This document shows, one piece after another, positions 22,878 through 34,109 of a stretch of DNA of 64,000 nucleotides. Under the pieces are notes generated by a model. It ran no database searches, was not told the DNA's origin, and worked only from the letters and a program-made list of their open reading frames with translations. A program made the position numbers and the translations under genes. The number at the start of each line of letters is the position of its first letter. Positions within the stretch are counted from its first letter, which is position 1. This DNA comes from Delphinus delphis (Eukaryota > Chordata > Mammalia > Artiodactyla > Delphinidae), in the NCBI RefSeq assembly GCF_949987515.2, contig NC_082689.1:8113501-8177500 (forward strand). The letters run 5' to 3'.

Positions 22878-23135
22878 TATTGATTAAGTTTATCAATTCT
22901 CTCTCTTCTTTCTCCATTTTGTTTAAATTTATTACTTCCTTTTTCTCCTTTCTCTTGGTTCCTAACTTAAAGGGAACAAAGTTCATCAGGTATAGACTTG
23001 ATTTATTATTTCTCTTTTTTTTCCCTCCCTAATATAAGCACTGGGAACAATAAATCTCCTCTAAGTACTGCATTGGCAGCATCCCAGAAATCTAGAAATG
23101 TCACTTGCATGCTTTGGTTCTTTAAATATTCTGTG
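22878..23135 (-). mobile_element. L1 ORF2 fragment, antisense
   Basis: 'aataaatctcctctaagtac' followed by 'tgcattggcagcatcccaga' is the reverse complement of a conserved ORF2 segment. It lies head to head with a sense L1 fragment from 23,225. Confidence 0.65.
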
Positions 23136-23224
23136 GCGCCCTAAATGTCTTCCCTAACGAAAGGCTTATTCAAGAAAGGATCTGCTCTGCCAAATGCAAT
23201 AAGAAACAGCTGAAAAAGAGGTTC

Positions 23225-23700
23225 AGCTAGAGGAAGGAAAAGGAAGGAGATAGAATAGTCATTTGCTGATAATGTGAATTTATTCCTAAGATAATCAAAC
23301 GAAAAATTCTTAGGATTGATAAGGGTTTAGTTAAAGTGAATGTATACAAAATAAACATTCAATTCCTTTCCTCTATACCAACAGTTAGAAAATAAAAGAG
23401 TGGGGGGAAGACACCTCCACGATAACAACTGTGTAAGTAAAATGCCCTCAAGGCGAGTTTAACAATAAATATGCAGAAACTATAGGAAAACTGAGAGTCA
23501 TAAAAGAAGACAAGGAAATACAGAGACATGTCATGTTCCTGGGAAGACTCAACGTTGTAACGATGTCATTTCTTTTCAAATTGATGTATATATTTAAAGC
23601 AATGTTAATCAGAACCTCAGTGGAAGCACTTGGGAACCGTGCCCAAATGATTCTGAAGCTCATCTGGAAAACTAAAGAGACCAAGAGACATACCTTTCCC
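23225..23700 (+). mobile_element. L1 ORF2 fragment, sense
   Basis: 'caattcctttcctctatacc', 'gttcctgggaagactcaacg', 'aatgttaatcagaacctcag' and 'ttctgaagctcatctggaaa' appear in ORF2 order on the plus strand. The frame is broken by substitutions and indels. Confidence 0.8.
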
Positions 23701-24475
23701 CACCTCTCCTGCTGGGCTGGGTGAGGCAGGCCTAGATGGCAGGGGTGGGAGGTGGGCAGGGGTGGGGGACACAAGCCGGGACAGAGGACTGGCCACCACT
23801 TGGGGCCTGGCCGTGCCTGAGCTTTCAAAGCTCAGAGGAGACTTGGGTGTTTCCCACTGAGAAACACGCCAGTTTATTTTAGTCGTTCCACAAATATTCA
23901 CTGAACTTCAGGCACGATTGTAGGAACCAGGGCTGGAGCTCTGAACAAGACAAAGCCCCTGCTCTGAGGAGCTTCAGGGTGTTCGGTGGGGAGGCGACAA
24001 CAGACAACGAACTTGTGTTAGCACATCAAGGTGCTGTGAGGACTTCCAGCCAGAGGAGGGGAGTAGGCAGGGGAGCCACTTGTGGGAGAGGGGATGGCTG
24101 CTGTGGGGTCGTGCAGGGTGAGGGCATCTCCAGAACTGGACCCATGAGAAGAACGGGCAGCAGCCCGGCAGCGGAGGGGCTGGGCTGGACCCCAGATGCC
24201 ATCCCCTCCTCCTGGCTGCACTCTCTGTTTACAGAGGCTTTGCTGCCCTGGAAGGCGTGGCCACGCCCACTTACGGAGCCGCCTGACCTGCGGCAGCCAG
24301 GCAGTCTCTCTCTCCAGGAATTTGCAATCAGACGCACTGACTGAGCGGAGTCCTTGAGGAAAGGGGCACTGAGTGGTGGGAGTGGGGGGATGGGGGGCTG
24401 GAGTGAGGGTCAGAGGAGTGGGGAGCTGAAGGCAGGAGCTGGGGTTCAGGGGAAAAGCAGAAGCTTGACTGTCCC
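23701..24475. other. Unassigned DNA with one L2/MIR-like phrase
   Basis: Mostly unassigned. Positions 23,885-23,990 ('ccacaaatattcactgaact ... ctgaacaagacaaagcccct') resemble a common old mammalian repeat, probably L2-related. No gene. Confidence 0.4.
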
Positions 24476-24479
24476 CAGG

Positions 24480-24702
24480 AGAGAGACAGACAAAGCCACA
24501 AACAGAGAGACAGAGAGGGACAGAGACAGAGAGATAGAGCGGGACAGAGACAGACAGGGAGATAGAGAGGGACAGAGACAGATAGGGAGATAGAGAGGGA
24601 CAGAGACAGACAGGGAGATAGAGAAGGACAGAGGCAGAAAGACAGAGAGATGGAGACAGAGACAGGGACAAGAGAGAGACAGAAACAGAGAGACAGAGAG
24701 AT
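24480..24702. repeat. GAGACAGA-type purine-rich minisatellite
   Basis: A purine-rich array of GAGACAGA and GGGACAGAGACAGA motifs. In the middle, a ~29-bp higher unit ending in 'gggagatagagagggacaga' repeats three to four times. The complement reads as a Ser/Leu-rich open frame in several phases, which is a by-product of the short period. The unit is all-purine apart from single C/T, so it could form triplex or other non-B DNA. Confidence 0.9.
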
Positions 24703-25605
24703 CACACATGACTTTCCAGGGGCCCTGACACTCAGCTCTGTGGGTCTCACAATAGATTCCATGAGAATCCATCTTTCATCAGTTGGTCCCCAAGTGACCA
24801 ATTCACCAAACGTAGCTAGTACACTGATTTTCCAAGCACTGTTTTAGGGAATATGCTTTTTAAATAAATATTTAATATTCTTCTTTAATAACTTACCAGA
24901 ATTTTAAGAAATGTTCAAATTGTTGAAAACTAGGCCAATTTAGTCTTTTTGACTTCACTCTTTTTATTAAGATATTTCAAATTTATAACATTTCATATAA
25001 GAATTTTCAGTTTGCACTGCTTTCTCTTGAATTCTTTTAAAAGTTATTTTCTGTTTTGCCAATATTTAGCACCTTTAGGATTCTTGTGCCAGTTTCTCTG
25101 AATGACAATTTGATGAATTTGGCAAATGTACGGATGTACCAGACCCATTGCTTCCCACTGTTTATAAAGCTGACAAGCAATTTGTATCTCATGGAACAAA
25201 ACAATTTGTACTTTATGTATTTCAAAAATATTTGAAAGCAGTTTTGATTTTGTCTTCAGATGGCATTTTAAGGAACGTTCGGTTTGCCTCTGCCTCAGAG
25301 CAATGGAGAGGCAATAGAAAGGAGATCAGGGAGGCTGGGACAGAAGGAGGGGAGGAGAATCGTGAGCAATGGAGGAAGGGGCGATGGCTATTAGGTGCAC
25401 ATGAAGGCTGTCAGGAGCAAGTGGGGGTTACAGCAGACACACGAGGAAAGCGGAGCCGCCTGCAGGAAGCCCCGGAGGAAGGGCGAGAGGTCTGTCCAGG
25501 CCCCCGCCGCCTTGCAACAAACCCCATATGAGTCTTTCTTCCTTGCAGCTGGAAAAACCAAAGCAGAGCACAAGCAAATGAAATATTTACCTAACCCCAT
25601 GCACG
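24703..25605. other. Unassigned AT-rich intergenic DNA
   Basis: No gene. AT-rich sequence between 24,840 and 25,280 may be old LINE but has no landmark I can use. Confidence 0.35.
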
Positions 25606-25607
25606 TG

Positions 25608-25835
25608 TATAATTAGGTTGTTTCTGCTTTTTCTTTCTATTATAATAATGATACATTAGATATAATTGGGCATTGAGCTTTCACCATGTTTAGAATTATT
25701 TTCTTAGGATAGAATGCCTAGAAATTAGTGGGTCAGAAAGTTAAAACACCAAGGTTCATGCCAGAGGACTTCCCTGCTTGGGGAAAAGGGATTTTACCAG
25801 TTTACACCAGCAATGTCTGGCAGAGCCTGTTGGCC
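25608..25835 (-). mobile_element. L1-like fragment, antisense
   Basis: 'ttcttaggatagaatgccta' then 'gaaattagtgggtcagaaag' and 'tttaccagtttacaccagca' parallel the antisense L1 order seen at 57,830-58,170. Diverged, so the call is tentative. Confidence 0.5.
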
Positions 25836-26353
25836 TGTACCCTCAACGCCCAGTGAGTATTTGCTCCTTAAAATACCCTATGGTTCAGTGATCTACAGCT
25901 GCTAACGATGGGAGGGCAGCTGCGATTTTGCTCTTGAAACATATCAAGCCCTATGGCCAGCACCTAGTCTCTCCTGTCACGCACGTCACAGATTCTAAAG
26001 GAATGAAGGAGCTATGTCTTCTGGCAGTGTTACTGCATTTGAGGCGTCTCCTTCAAATCCAGTCTTTAAACTCTAAACCTGGAGATGTGCATTCCCAAAA
26101 CAAAGGCAGTGACTGTTGAAATCGCGTGCCGTTAATATTCTCAAGAAGCAGGCTGACTCCTGTCGTGGAGGGAAAAGAAGTGGTGGGAGAAGCCCGTAGT
26201 ATAGCTTCAAAAGTGGAGAGTCTGGCAGGAACAACAAAATCTCATGCAGGTTTATTCTGAGAGTGAACAGAGTGGTTGGAAGACCTTCAAGTCACCTGCC
26301 CTCAGTGTTCTCTCTCCTGCAGATAAAGGGGCTGGTGTTGGCCGAGTAGGGTC
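25836..26353. other. Unassigned intergenic DNA
   Basis: About 520 bp with no recognised feature. Confidence 0.35.
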
Positions 26354-26366
26354 AAAAGGGTGGGCA

Positions 26367-26558
26367 GGGCTTCCCTGGTGGCGCAGTGGTTGAGAGTCCG
26401 CCTGCCGATGCAGGGGACACGGGTTTGTGCCCCGGTCAGGGAAGATCCCACATGCCGCGGAGCGGCTGGGCCCGTGAGCCATGGCCGCTGAGCCTGCACG
26501 TCCGGAGCCTGTGCTCCACAACGGGAGAGGCCACAACAGTGAGAGGCCCGCGTACCGC

Positions 26559-26586
<28 letters not shown>
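26367..26586 (+). mobile_element. CHR-type SINE, short form
   Basis: A clean short-form copy: 'gggcttccctggtggcgcag', A box, 'cacgggtttgtgccccggtc', 'ggctgggcccgtgagccatg' and a pure poly(A) tail of about 28. The direct repeat AAAAGGGTGGG is at 26,354-26,364 and 26,583-26,593. Low divergence and an intact tail suggest a young copy. Confidence 0.95.
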
Positions 26587-26589
<3 letters not shown>

Positions 26590-26593
26590 TGGG

Positions 26594-27993
26594 AAGCACG
26601 GGGGCCTCCACGTGGACCCTGATGTCTTAGTACAAGTGACTGTCCTCAGCAAATAATGACAAGTGCAGAAACCATGTTACGTCTTAATTTAAAAATCCAC
26701 ATTGGTTTCTGCTTTGAAATGCTCTCAGTTTAGTGATCTGATATGAAGATGCAAATTCTTTCAGAAAACAGTTTTTGTCTGAGGAAAGTATTAAAATGGT
26801 AGGTTTTTAATAGTTTCTAGGAGCACTGCTACCTCCATTGCCCCCTCTCAATAGAAGAAAACGCTCAAGGAACAGCTTTTGACTTCATACTGGTCCAAAG
26901 TGAGAAACCGCTGTCAACATCTGGGTGGAGATTCCCCACATCCTCCAGCTCCAAGCTGGTCCCTGTTGGAATCCTCGGGCTGGGGGACATGGGCTTTGTT
27001 CCTGGGTCTGGCCGGGCTCCCCACACGCTGACAGTCAGCTGTTTGGAAATCCTTAGGCATCCCCCCGGGAGACTCTGTGTGACCAGAAGCCAAGATCCTT
27101 GAGGAAGGGGCAACAAGCTCTCTTTGCTGGGCCCGGACCTGAGCCTCCAGATTCCACCAGGCCCCCAGACCACTGGAGAGGCTTCACCCACCCAACACAG
27201 ACTCCCCCTCCCAGAAGTTCTGTCACTCCTGGTCTCACCTGCCTTCTGAGTCCTGGAGGAAAAGCCAGGAACAGTAGGTGGGGAGACAAGAGCTTGGAGG
27301 CCAGGGGATCACATTCCCCTAGAGAAGCACAACACCGGCAGCCAGAGCCAGGACTTTGTTGCTTGAACCTGGACAGCTCGGGGCAAGTCTTGCTCTCCAG
27401 CAGGAAGGGAGGCGTCATGCATTCGTTCATTCATCAAGCGTCTACCATGTGCCATATACTCCGCTAGGTGCTTCTACAATATGAGGGTAAATACAAATCT
27501 AATTTAAAAATTAGATCTAATTTAAAAAGGAAAAGAGAACTTCCATCGTCTTTAGCATTCCCTTTAGAAAACGTGAAATTGGAATGCTTTCTCTGTCTCT
27601 GAGATGCATGTAAATCTTTTTAAAGGCCAAATGAGCCTGTTGCTAGTTTTGCGGTTGCAGGGGGTCTTGAAGCCATCCTTGAAATATGAACATCAAGAAG
27701 GGTGGCCCCCTTCTATTTGTCTCTGTGGGAGTTTTAGCCTAGGTGGTTGGCTCCAGATGTAACTTCCTGCTGGTTGAAAAGATCTGAGCTGTTTTATCTT
27801 TCCTTCAGCTAAAGACAGCTAACCTATGTAATAGGTTGTATCTGCTTGGCTACATGAGATGGTGAGACTTCTTTCTGTCTTTGCAATCTCTTTGGTGGTT
27901 GCCTGTAATGTGCATGCAGCCTGGTTCAATATTTATTCAATAGTAAAACTGTTTTCTTTCTCTTCTACCTTTGTGGAGTTTTTCTGGGTTGGC
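26594..27993. other. Unassigned intergenic DNA
   Basis: About 1.4 kb with no gene. Positions 27,415-27,490 have an L2/MIR-like 'ctaccatgtgccatatactc' phrase. Confidence 0.35.
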
Positions 27994-27994
27994 A

Positions 27995-28345
27995 GGTATC
28001 TTAGTCAATTTGGGCTGCAATAGCAAAATAACATAAATTTATTTCTCACAGTTCTGGAGGCTGGAAATCCAAGACCAGGGTACAGCATGGTCAGGTTCTG
28101 GTGAGAACCCTCTTCCAGGTTGCAGACTGCCAACTTCTCACTGCGTCCTCACATGGTGAAAGGGACAAGCTAGCTCTCTGGGGTCTCTTTCGTAAGTACA
28201 CTTATTCCAATCCTGAAGGCTCCACCTTTATGACATAATTACCTCCCAAAGGCCTCCTGTCCTATTACCATTACCTTGGGGGTTAGGTGTCAACATATGA
28301 ATTTGCAGGGGGACACAAACATTCAGACCATAGCAGCAGGAGAGT
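27995..28345 (-). mobile_element. ERVL-MaLR LTR (MLT1-like), antisense
   Basis: 'atcttagtcaatttgggctg', 'cagttctggaggctggaaat', 'ccaagaccagggt', 'caacatatgaatttgcaggg' and 'acattcagaccatagca' give the antisense order of an MLT1-type solitary LTR. Only the LTR is seen. No retroviral gene is present. Confidence 0.8.
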
Positions 28346-28896
28346 TTATTTTTAATTACTTGCCCAACAATTGGGATGTAGCAGTGAACAAGGCAAAAAT
28401 GGTCCATGCTTTTAGAAGGTTCCAATCTATTGGTTTGAGGCAAGATGCAGACAACCTTTAAACACTGAGTAAGTGAACATAGAGTTAAGTATGGGGACAA
28501 CCCTGAACAATAAGAAGGTCCCTCTTCCCAGGGCCATCCAGGCCCTTTTTCCTGGGGGAGAAGGGCAGGGAGGCCTGTTACCAAGAGAGCTTCTCCTGGG
28601 TTATTAGCAGATCAGCACTGCAAGTGTTACCCAGAATACAGGTAGAATGAAGACAAAAAGACCAAAAGAAAACTTGATTGACTGTAAACTCTGCTGGCAG
28701 AAGGAATATACTGTGCTAAGAGGCAAAGGAAGAAATCACAACAGAAAACATGAACAGATGTGATTATATAGGAATGTACAACTTCTGTAGATTTTTCTTT
28801 TACCTTACCATAATTATAAGACTTATCCAAGTATGGAAAATATTTACAGCAAGATTATATAAAGGGCTCATAAATGCTGATAAAAACACTAAGCCC
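28346..28896. other. Unassigned intergenic DNA
   Basis: About 550 bp, no gene. An L2-like phrase ('gcagtgaacaaggcaaaaat') lies at about 28,380. Confidence 0.35.
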
Positions 28897-29224
28897 GGGA
28901 CTTCCCTGGTGGCACAGTGGTTAAGAATCTGCCTGCCAGTGCAGGGGACACGGGTTCGAGCCCTGGTCCGGGAAGATCCCACATGCCGTGGAGCAACTAA
29001 ACCCGCGTGCCACAACTACTGAGCCTGCGCTCTAGAGCCTGCGAACCACAACTACCAAAGCCCGCCTAGAGCCCGTGCCCTGCAACAAGAGAAGCCACCG
29101 CAGTGAGAAGCCCTCGCACCACAACAAAGAGTAGCCCCCGCTCGCCGCAGCTAGACAAAGCCTGTGCGCAGCAACGAAGACCCAACACAGCCAAAAATAA
29201 ATAAATAAATTTATTTAAAAAAAC
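28897..29224 (+). mobile_element. CHR-type SINE, long form
   Basis: A well-preserved long form with A and B boxes ('acgggttcgagccctggtcc') and a tail of (AATA)n plus A-run. Imperfect flanks ACACTAAGCCC (28,886-28,896) and ACACTAAACCC (about 29,229) are a likely target-site duplication. Confidence 0.93.
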
Positions 29225-29440
29225 AGACAACACTAAACCCTTAAAAATAAATGGGCAAAGGATAAAAACAGACCCTTCTCAAAAGAGAAAACACAGTATA
29301 GGAAATATATTCCACCCAGAAATAAAAACATCTGCAACTTAATCCAGCAATGAGAGACTATTTCTCACCTCTTATCAAATAGAGCACCTGTGAAGGGCAG
29401 GTGCTGGAGGTAATACAGAGAGGCATGGAATCTAGTGAGT
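29225..29440 (+). mobile_element. L1 ORF2 fragment, sense, diverged
   Basis: 'aaatgggcaaaggataaaaa' followed by 'cccttctcaaaagagaaaac' and later 'agcaatgagagactatttct' parallels the ORF2 3' region. Weak beyond that. Confidence 0.5.
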
Positions 29441-29992
29441 CTCTAGGAGCCTATCATCCAGAGGGCGGTGAATAAGGGATCAGACAAGTGCCGTCTAGGA
29501 ATTTAGGTAAGCGCCTTAAGAGGCCCCATGGTGGGGTACAGAGGAGAGATGCCCTGGGTGGAGGTTCAGCTTTGGGGAGAAGTTTTCAGGGAGGACTTGG
29601 CCTTGAAGGAAGGTGATTCATGGACAGGGAAGACTAGCAGAGGAGGAAGAGCCAGATGACAGGAATATATTCACTTGGGCTGAAGTGTTGTGAGAGATAA
29701 AGCTGGAGAGAGAGGGGTTGCCATACTGCAGGGCGTACATTCACACTGGGGGTGGGGCCGAGTGTAAGGAGGGGTCAAGCTCACACCCTGGCCCCAGTTC
29801 CCAAAGAAACAACCCTTCCCTGTCCTGCAAAGGAACCTCCAGACCTCAGACAAGCCACAAGCCCACTGCCCAAAAGTAAGTCCTGCCCTGCCTAGGCCTC
29901 TACTTGGGGGCCTGAACACCAGACCCCAGGGGACAGGTGAAAAGAAGAATCATTTTTGTGGAAGCATATTATTTGTAAGGGAATTTAGCTAC
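29441..29992. other. Unassigned intergenic DNA
   Basis: No gene or nameable repeat in about 550 bp. Confidence 0.35.
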
Positions 29993-30009
29993 AAAGGGAG
30001 CACATTCTT

Positions 30010-30203
30010 TTTTTTTTTTTTTTTTTGCGGTACGCGGGTCTCTCACTGTTGTGGCCTCTCCCGTTGCGGAGCACAGGCTCAGCGGCCATGGCTCACGGGC
30101 CCAGCGGCTCCGCGGCATGTGGGATCTTCCCGGACCGGGGCACGAACCCGTGTCCCCCGCATCGGCAGGCGGACTCTCAACCACTGCGCCACCAGGGAAG
30201 CCC
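30010..30203 (-). mobile_element. CHR-type SINE, short form, antisense, 17-bp target-site duplication
   Basis: A T-run, then 'gcggtacgcgggtctctcac', ending 'gccaccagggaagccc'. The direct repeat AAAGGGAGCACATTCTT flanks it, ending at 30,009 on the left and spanning 30,204-30,220 on the right. A deletion removes part of the 'cggacgcgcagg' section. Confidence 0.95.
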
Positions 30204-30220
30204 AAAGGGAGCACATTCTT

Positions 30221-31008
30221 GGTGAAAGTTAGGCTGGTTTGTTTTGTAGCACTCTGACTCTCCTGTTGGCACTGGAGGGCCACACATCTTCAAAGCTATG
30301 AAAGGAAAGCTTCGGTGCCAGATAACAGACTTCCAGGGTGCCATTTAGTGACAAAGATAATGAAGTTTTTCAATGACAGGGTTCAAGTATAAGTGGGGTA
30401 TTGTATGCCCATATAAATTATGGCTGAGGCCAGGTTAATTTTTTTCTAGGGTTACATATGGATGAGAAAAAGGGTGTTAGCATTTTTATGAGGTCACAGA
30501 ATGTCAGGGAAGATGAATGTCTCTGGTGAACTATATCATGGATGGAATTTAATCTCCCAGATGCCTCTGAGAGGAAAGCTCTCTGAGAGGACAGCCACCC
30601 ACTGTCTGCCATTCTTGTGTTAGAGAACTTGCTAAAAAACTTACCTTCCGATGTGGACGCCCGTGGACTCACTCCTCATGGCAGAAAAGGACTGGTAATC
30701 ACACTCCTGTCCCTTTGGGATGCTGGACCAAACAATGAGAAGTGCACATGCCTGTGACCATACGCACTGTCTTCGTGGGGTTAGAGTCACATTTCAGATC
30801 CCACACCCAGAGGCCCTGCGATAGTGCTAGATTAGTCACAGATTAGTGTTTCACAGCATTCCTCGGGGCTTACAATAAGGCTTTTCCCAATTCCCCAATA
30901 ATGTGGAAGACAGGGGGGAAGAGATTGTCCTCTAAGTGGTATCAAACAGAGCCTGGAAAGAATCCCTAATCAGGACTCTGATCCATCCCTGACCACCACC
31001 AGCCTCAA
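30221..31008. other. Unassigned intergenic DNA
   Basis: About 790 bp with no recognised gene or repeat. Confidence 0.35.
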
Positions 31009-31009
31009 C

Positions 31010-31400
31010 AGAGAGAATGGCTAACATTTGTGTACAGATTTCTGTGCGAACATATGTTTTCTATTTTCTTGGGTATATACCTAAGAGTGGAATTGCTGGG
31101 TCAGATGAGAACTCTGTGTTGAACTTCTTGAGGATTGCCATATTGTTTTCCGAAGTGGCTGCACCAGCAGTGTATGAGGGTTCCGATATCTCCACATTCT
31201 CACCAACGCTTGTTATTATCTGTCTTTTTGATTATAGCCATTCTAGTGGGTGTGGAGTGGTACCTAATTGTGGTTTTCATTTGCATTTCCCCAATAAAAG
31301 ATGTTGGGCATCCTTTCACGTGCTTATTGGCCATTTATATATCTTCTTGAAGAAATGTCTATTTGGATCCTTTGCCCATTTTTTGTGAGTGGTTTTTTCC
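31010..31400 (-). mobile_element. L1 fragment, antisense (left part of an interrupted copy)
   Basis: 'cttgggtatatacctaagag', 'tggaattgctgggtcagatg', 'gattatagccattctagtgg', 'cccaataaaagatgttgggc' and 'ggatcctttgcccatttttt' are the well-known antisense L1 3' order. The copy resumes at about 32,052 after an inserted LTR. Confidence 0.9.
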
Positions 31401-32051
31401 TGACACAAAACACATGGTGTCTTTTCCAACCTCACTTTTCCAACTTTCCGACACCAACTGGGTGTCCTACAATTTAATCCTATGCTGGCACTAACTACCT
31501 GGAGTGAGCATCAGATTCCACAGGTTTAAGAGCTCAGTCCTGTAAGACTGGCCCACTTCAGACACCAGCCACAAGTATCAGGTCCCCAGGTCACCTATAA
31601 TTCTGTCCAACTTGGCTACAAAGTTGGAGGCTCCCACCTGCCCCAGCTTCAATGGTTTGATAGAACGACTCATAGAACTCAGGAGAATGCCAGTGGGTCC
31701 TGAGCACAGGGGCCTCTGTCCCTGTGGAGATGGGGGTGTGCCACCCTCCTAGCATGTGGATGTGTTCACCTAACTCAGCAGCTCTCCAAATGCCATCATT
31801 TAGAGATACTTATGGAGAACTGTGCCCATTGGTGATTAACTCAGTCTCCAGCCCTTCTCTCCTCCCTGAGGGTTCCGCGTGAAGCTGAAAGTTCCAAGTT
31901 TCTAATCAAGGCTTGGTCTTTCTGGGAACCAGCTCCCATCCTGAGCTGCGTAGAGGTGTGCCGAAAGTCACCTCATTAGTAACAAAAGATGTTCCTGTTA
32001 CCCTTATCACTCGGGAAATTTCAAGGGTTTTAGGAGCTCTGTGCCAGAAAT
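31401..32051. mobile_element. Probable LTR inserted into the L1 copy
   Basis: A 650-bp block, starting TGACACAAAA, splits L1 text that is contiguous in known elements. Internal phrases ('cataga actcaggaga'-type, 'gtggatgtgttcacctaact', 'ttcaagggttttaggagctc') resemble an old endogenous-retrovirus LTR, but I cannot name the family. No viral open frame is present. Confidence 0.6.
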
Positions 32052-33415
32052 TGGATTGGATTATTTGCCTTTTTATTATTGAGTTGTAAGAGTTCTTATA
32101 TAGTCCCTTATCAGGTATAAAATTTGCCCATTCAGTGGGTTGTCTTTTTCTTGTTGGTATCTTTTGAAGCACAAAAGCTTTTAATTTTGAAGAAGTCCAA
32201 TTTACCCATTGTTTCCCTTGGTGTCTTATGCTCTTGGTGTCACATCTAAAAAGCCATTACCAAATAAAGGTGATGAAAATTTATCCCTATGGGGTTTTTT
32301 CCTAGAAATTTTATAGTTTTAGCTGATATTTAGGTCTGTGATTCATTTGGGGCTAATTTTGTATTTGGTGTGATGTGGGTATACCACTTTAATTTTTCTG
32401 CATGTGAGTTTCCAGCTGTCCCAGCACCATTTGTTAAAGACACTGATTTGTCTTGGCACCCTTGTGAAAAATCAATTTGACTGCAATGTAAGGTTTATTT
32501 ATAGACTCTAAATTCTATTCCATTGATCTATATTTCTGTCCTTATGCCACTACCACACTTTCTTAATCACTGTTCTTTTTAATACATTTTGAAATTGGGA
32601 AGTCCTCCAACTTTCTTCTTTTTCAAGATTGTTTTGGTGTTCTTGAGTTTTCATATGAATTTTTAAGATCAGTTTGTCAACTCCTGCAAAGAAGCCAGCT
32701 GGGATTCTGACACGGATTACACTGAGGCTGCAGATCAACTTGTGGAGTATTGGCATTTTAATATTAAATCTTTTGATCCATGAACATAGAATGTCTTTCC
32801 ATTTATTTGGAATTTTAAATTTTCTTTCAATAATATTTGAGAGTGTAAGTTTTACACTTCTGTTGTCAAAGTTATTCCTAAATTCCTAATAATTTGGTGT
32901 TATTGTAAATGAAATTGTTTTTTGTTTGTTTTAATTTAATTTTATTTATCTTTGGCTGTGTTGGGTCTTGGTTGCTGCGCACGGGCTTTCTCTAGCTGCG
33001 GCGAGCGGGGGCCACTGTTCGCTGCAGTGCGCGGGCTTCTCATTGCGGTGGCCTCTCCCGCTGTGGAGCACGGGCCCCAGGCTCGCAGGCTTCAGCAGCT
33101 GCAGCACCGCGGGCTCAGCAGCCATGGCTCGCGGACTCCAGAGCGAAGGCTAAGCAGTTGTGGTGCACAGGCCCAGTCGCTCCGCGGCACGTGGGATCTT
33201 CCCAGAAAAGGGATTGAACCCGTGTCCCCTGCATTGGCAGGCGGACTCCCAACCACTGGGCCACCAGGGAAGCCCCCAAAACTGTTTTCTTAATTTCATT
33301 TTCATATTGTTCACTGCAAGTGTATAGAAATACAATTGATTTTTCTGTATTGATATTGTATCTTGCAGCCGTGCTGGATTTATTTATTAGTTCTAATGGT
33401 TTGCCATACTTTTTT
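32052..33415 (-). mobile_element. L1 ORF2 fragment, antisense (right part)
   Basis: It continues the copy: 'ttattattgagttgtaagag', 'cttttgaagcacaaaagctt', 'ccagcaccatttgttaaaga', 'ttctattccattgatctata', 'aagaagccagctgggattct' and, beyond a SINE, 'aatttcattttcatattgtt' and 'tttattagttctaatggttt'. The order is that of antisense ORF2 with no rearrangement. A T-run at 33,409-33,421 ends the L1 text just before the minisatellite flank. Confidence 0.92.
32928..33277 (-). mobile_element. CHR-type SINE, long form, antisense, inside L1
   Basis: The T-rich start and 'tttggctgtgttgggtcttg' through to 'ccaccagggaagccc' are the reverse complement of the long form. The L1 text stops at 'gaaattgtttt' and resumes at 'aaactgttttctt', which marks the insertion and its likely target-site duplication. 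An extra 'ggcttcagcagctgcagcac' section is present relative to other copies. Confidence 0.92.
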
Positions 33416-33421
33416 TTTTTT

Positions 33422-33612
33422 TAACACTATATGATAACAACAGGAGAAGTTAGGAAAGCTTCCTCAACCCACCTCATTCCAAAAGCTCCAAAGAACTAAT
33501 TTCACATAAAAAACGAGGAATACAAAGTATCAATGTCAAATATAATCCAAAGTGTCTGTAAGGAAAAAAAAAAGAGAATAAGGAGCAGAATAACATCAAT
33601 ACAATGAGCGAA
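33422..33612. other. Left flank of the minisatellite
   Basis: About 190 bp of A-rich sequence that is neither the L1 copy nor the 9-bp repeat. On the minus strand it has a T-rich run followed by CAG, which resembles a splice acceptor, but no exon context supports that. Its origin is unassigned. Confidence 0.4.
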
Positions 33613-34109
33613 ACTACACCAACTACACCCACTATACCCACTATACCCACTATACCCACTACACCAACTATACCCACTATACCCACTATACCCACTATAC
33701 CCACTATACCCACTACACCAACTATACCCACTATACCCACTATACCCACTATACCCACTATACCCACTACACCAACTATACCCACTATACCCACTACACC
33801 AACTATACCCACTATACCCACTATACCCACTATACCCACTACACCAACTATACCCACTATACCCACTATACCCACTATACCCACTACACCAACTATACCC
33901 ACTATACCCACTATACCCACTACACCAACTATACCCACTATACCCACTATACCCACTACACCCACTACACCCACTATACCCACTATACCCACTATACCCA
34001 CTATACCCACTACACCAACTATACCCACTATACCCACTATACCCACTATACCCACTATACCCACTACACCAACTATACCCACTATACCCACTATACCCAC
34101 TATACCCAC

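Noticed and set aside
24018..24801. Ser/Leu-rich open frames on the minus strand (up to 217 codons)
   Set aside because: They come from the GAGACAGA simple repeat and have no conserved sequence.
26302..26652. Many 60-120 codon open frames over SINE copies
   Set aside because: The same translated phrases recur at every CHR copy, so they are repeat shadows.
31017..31388. A 123-codon open frame on the plus strand
   Set aside because: It is antisense L1 text and lies on the wrong strand for ORF2.
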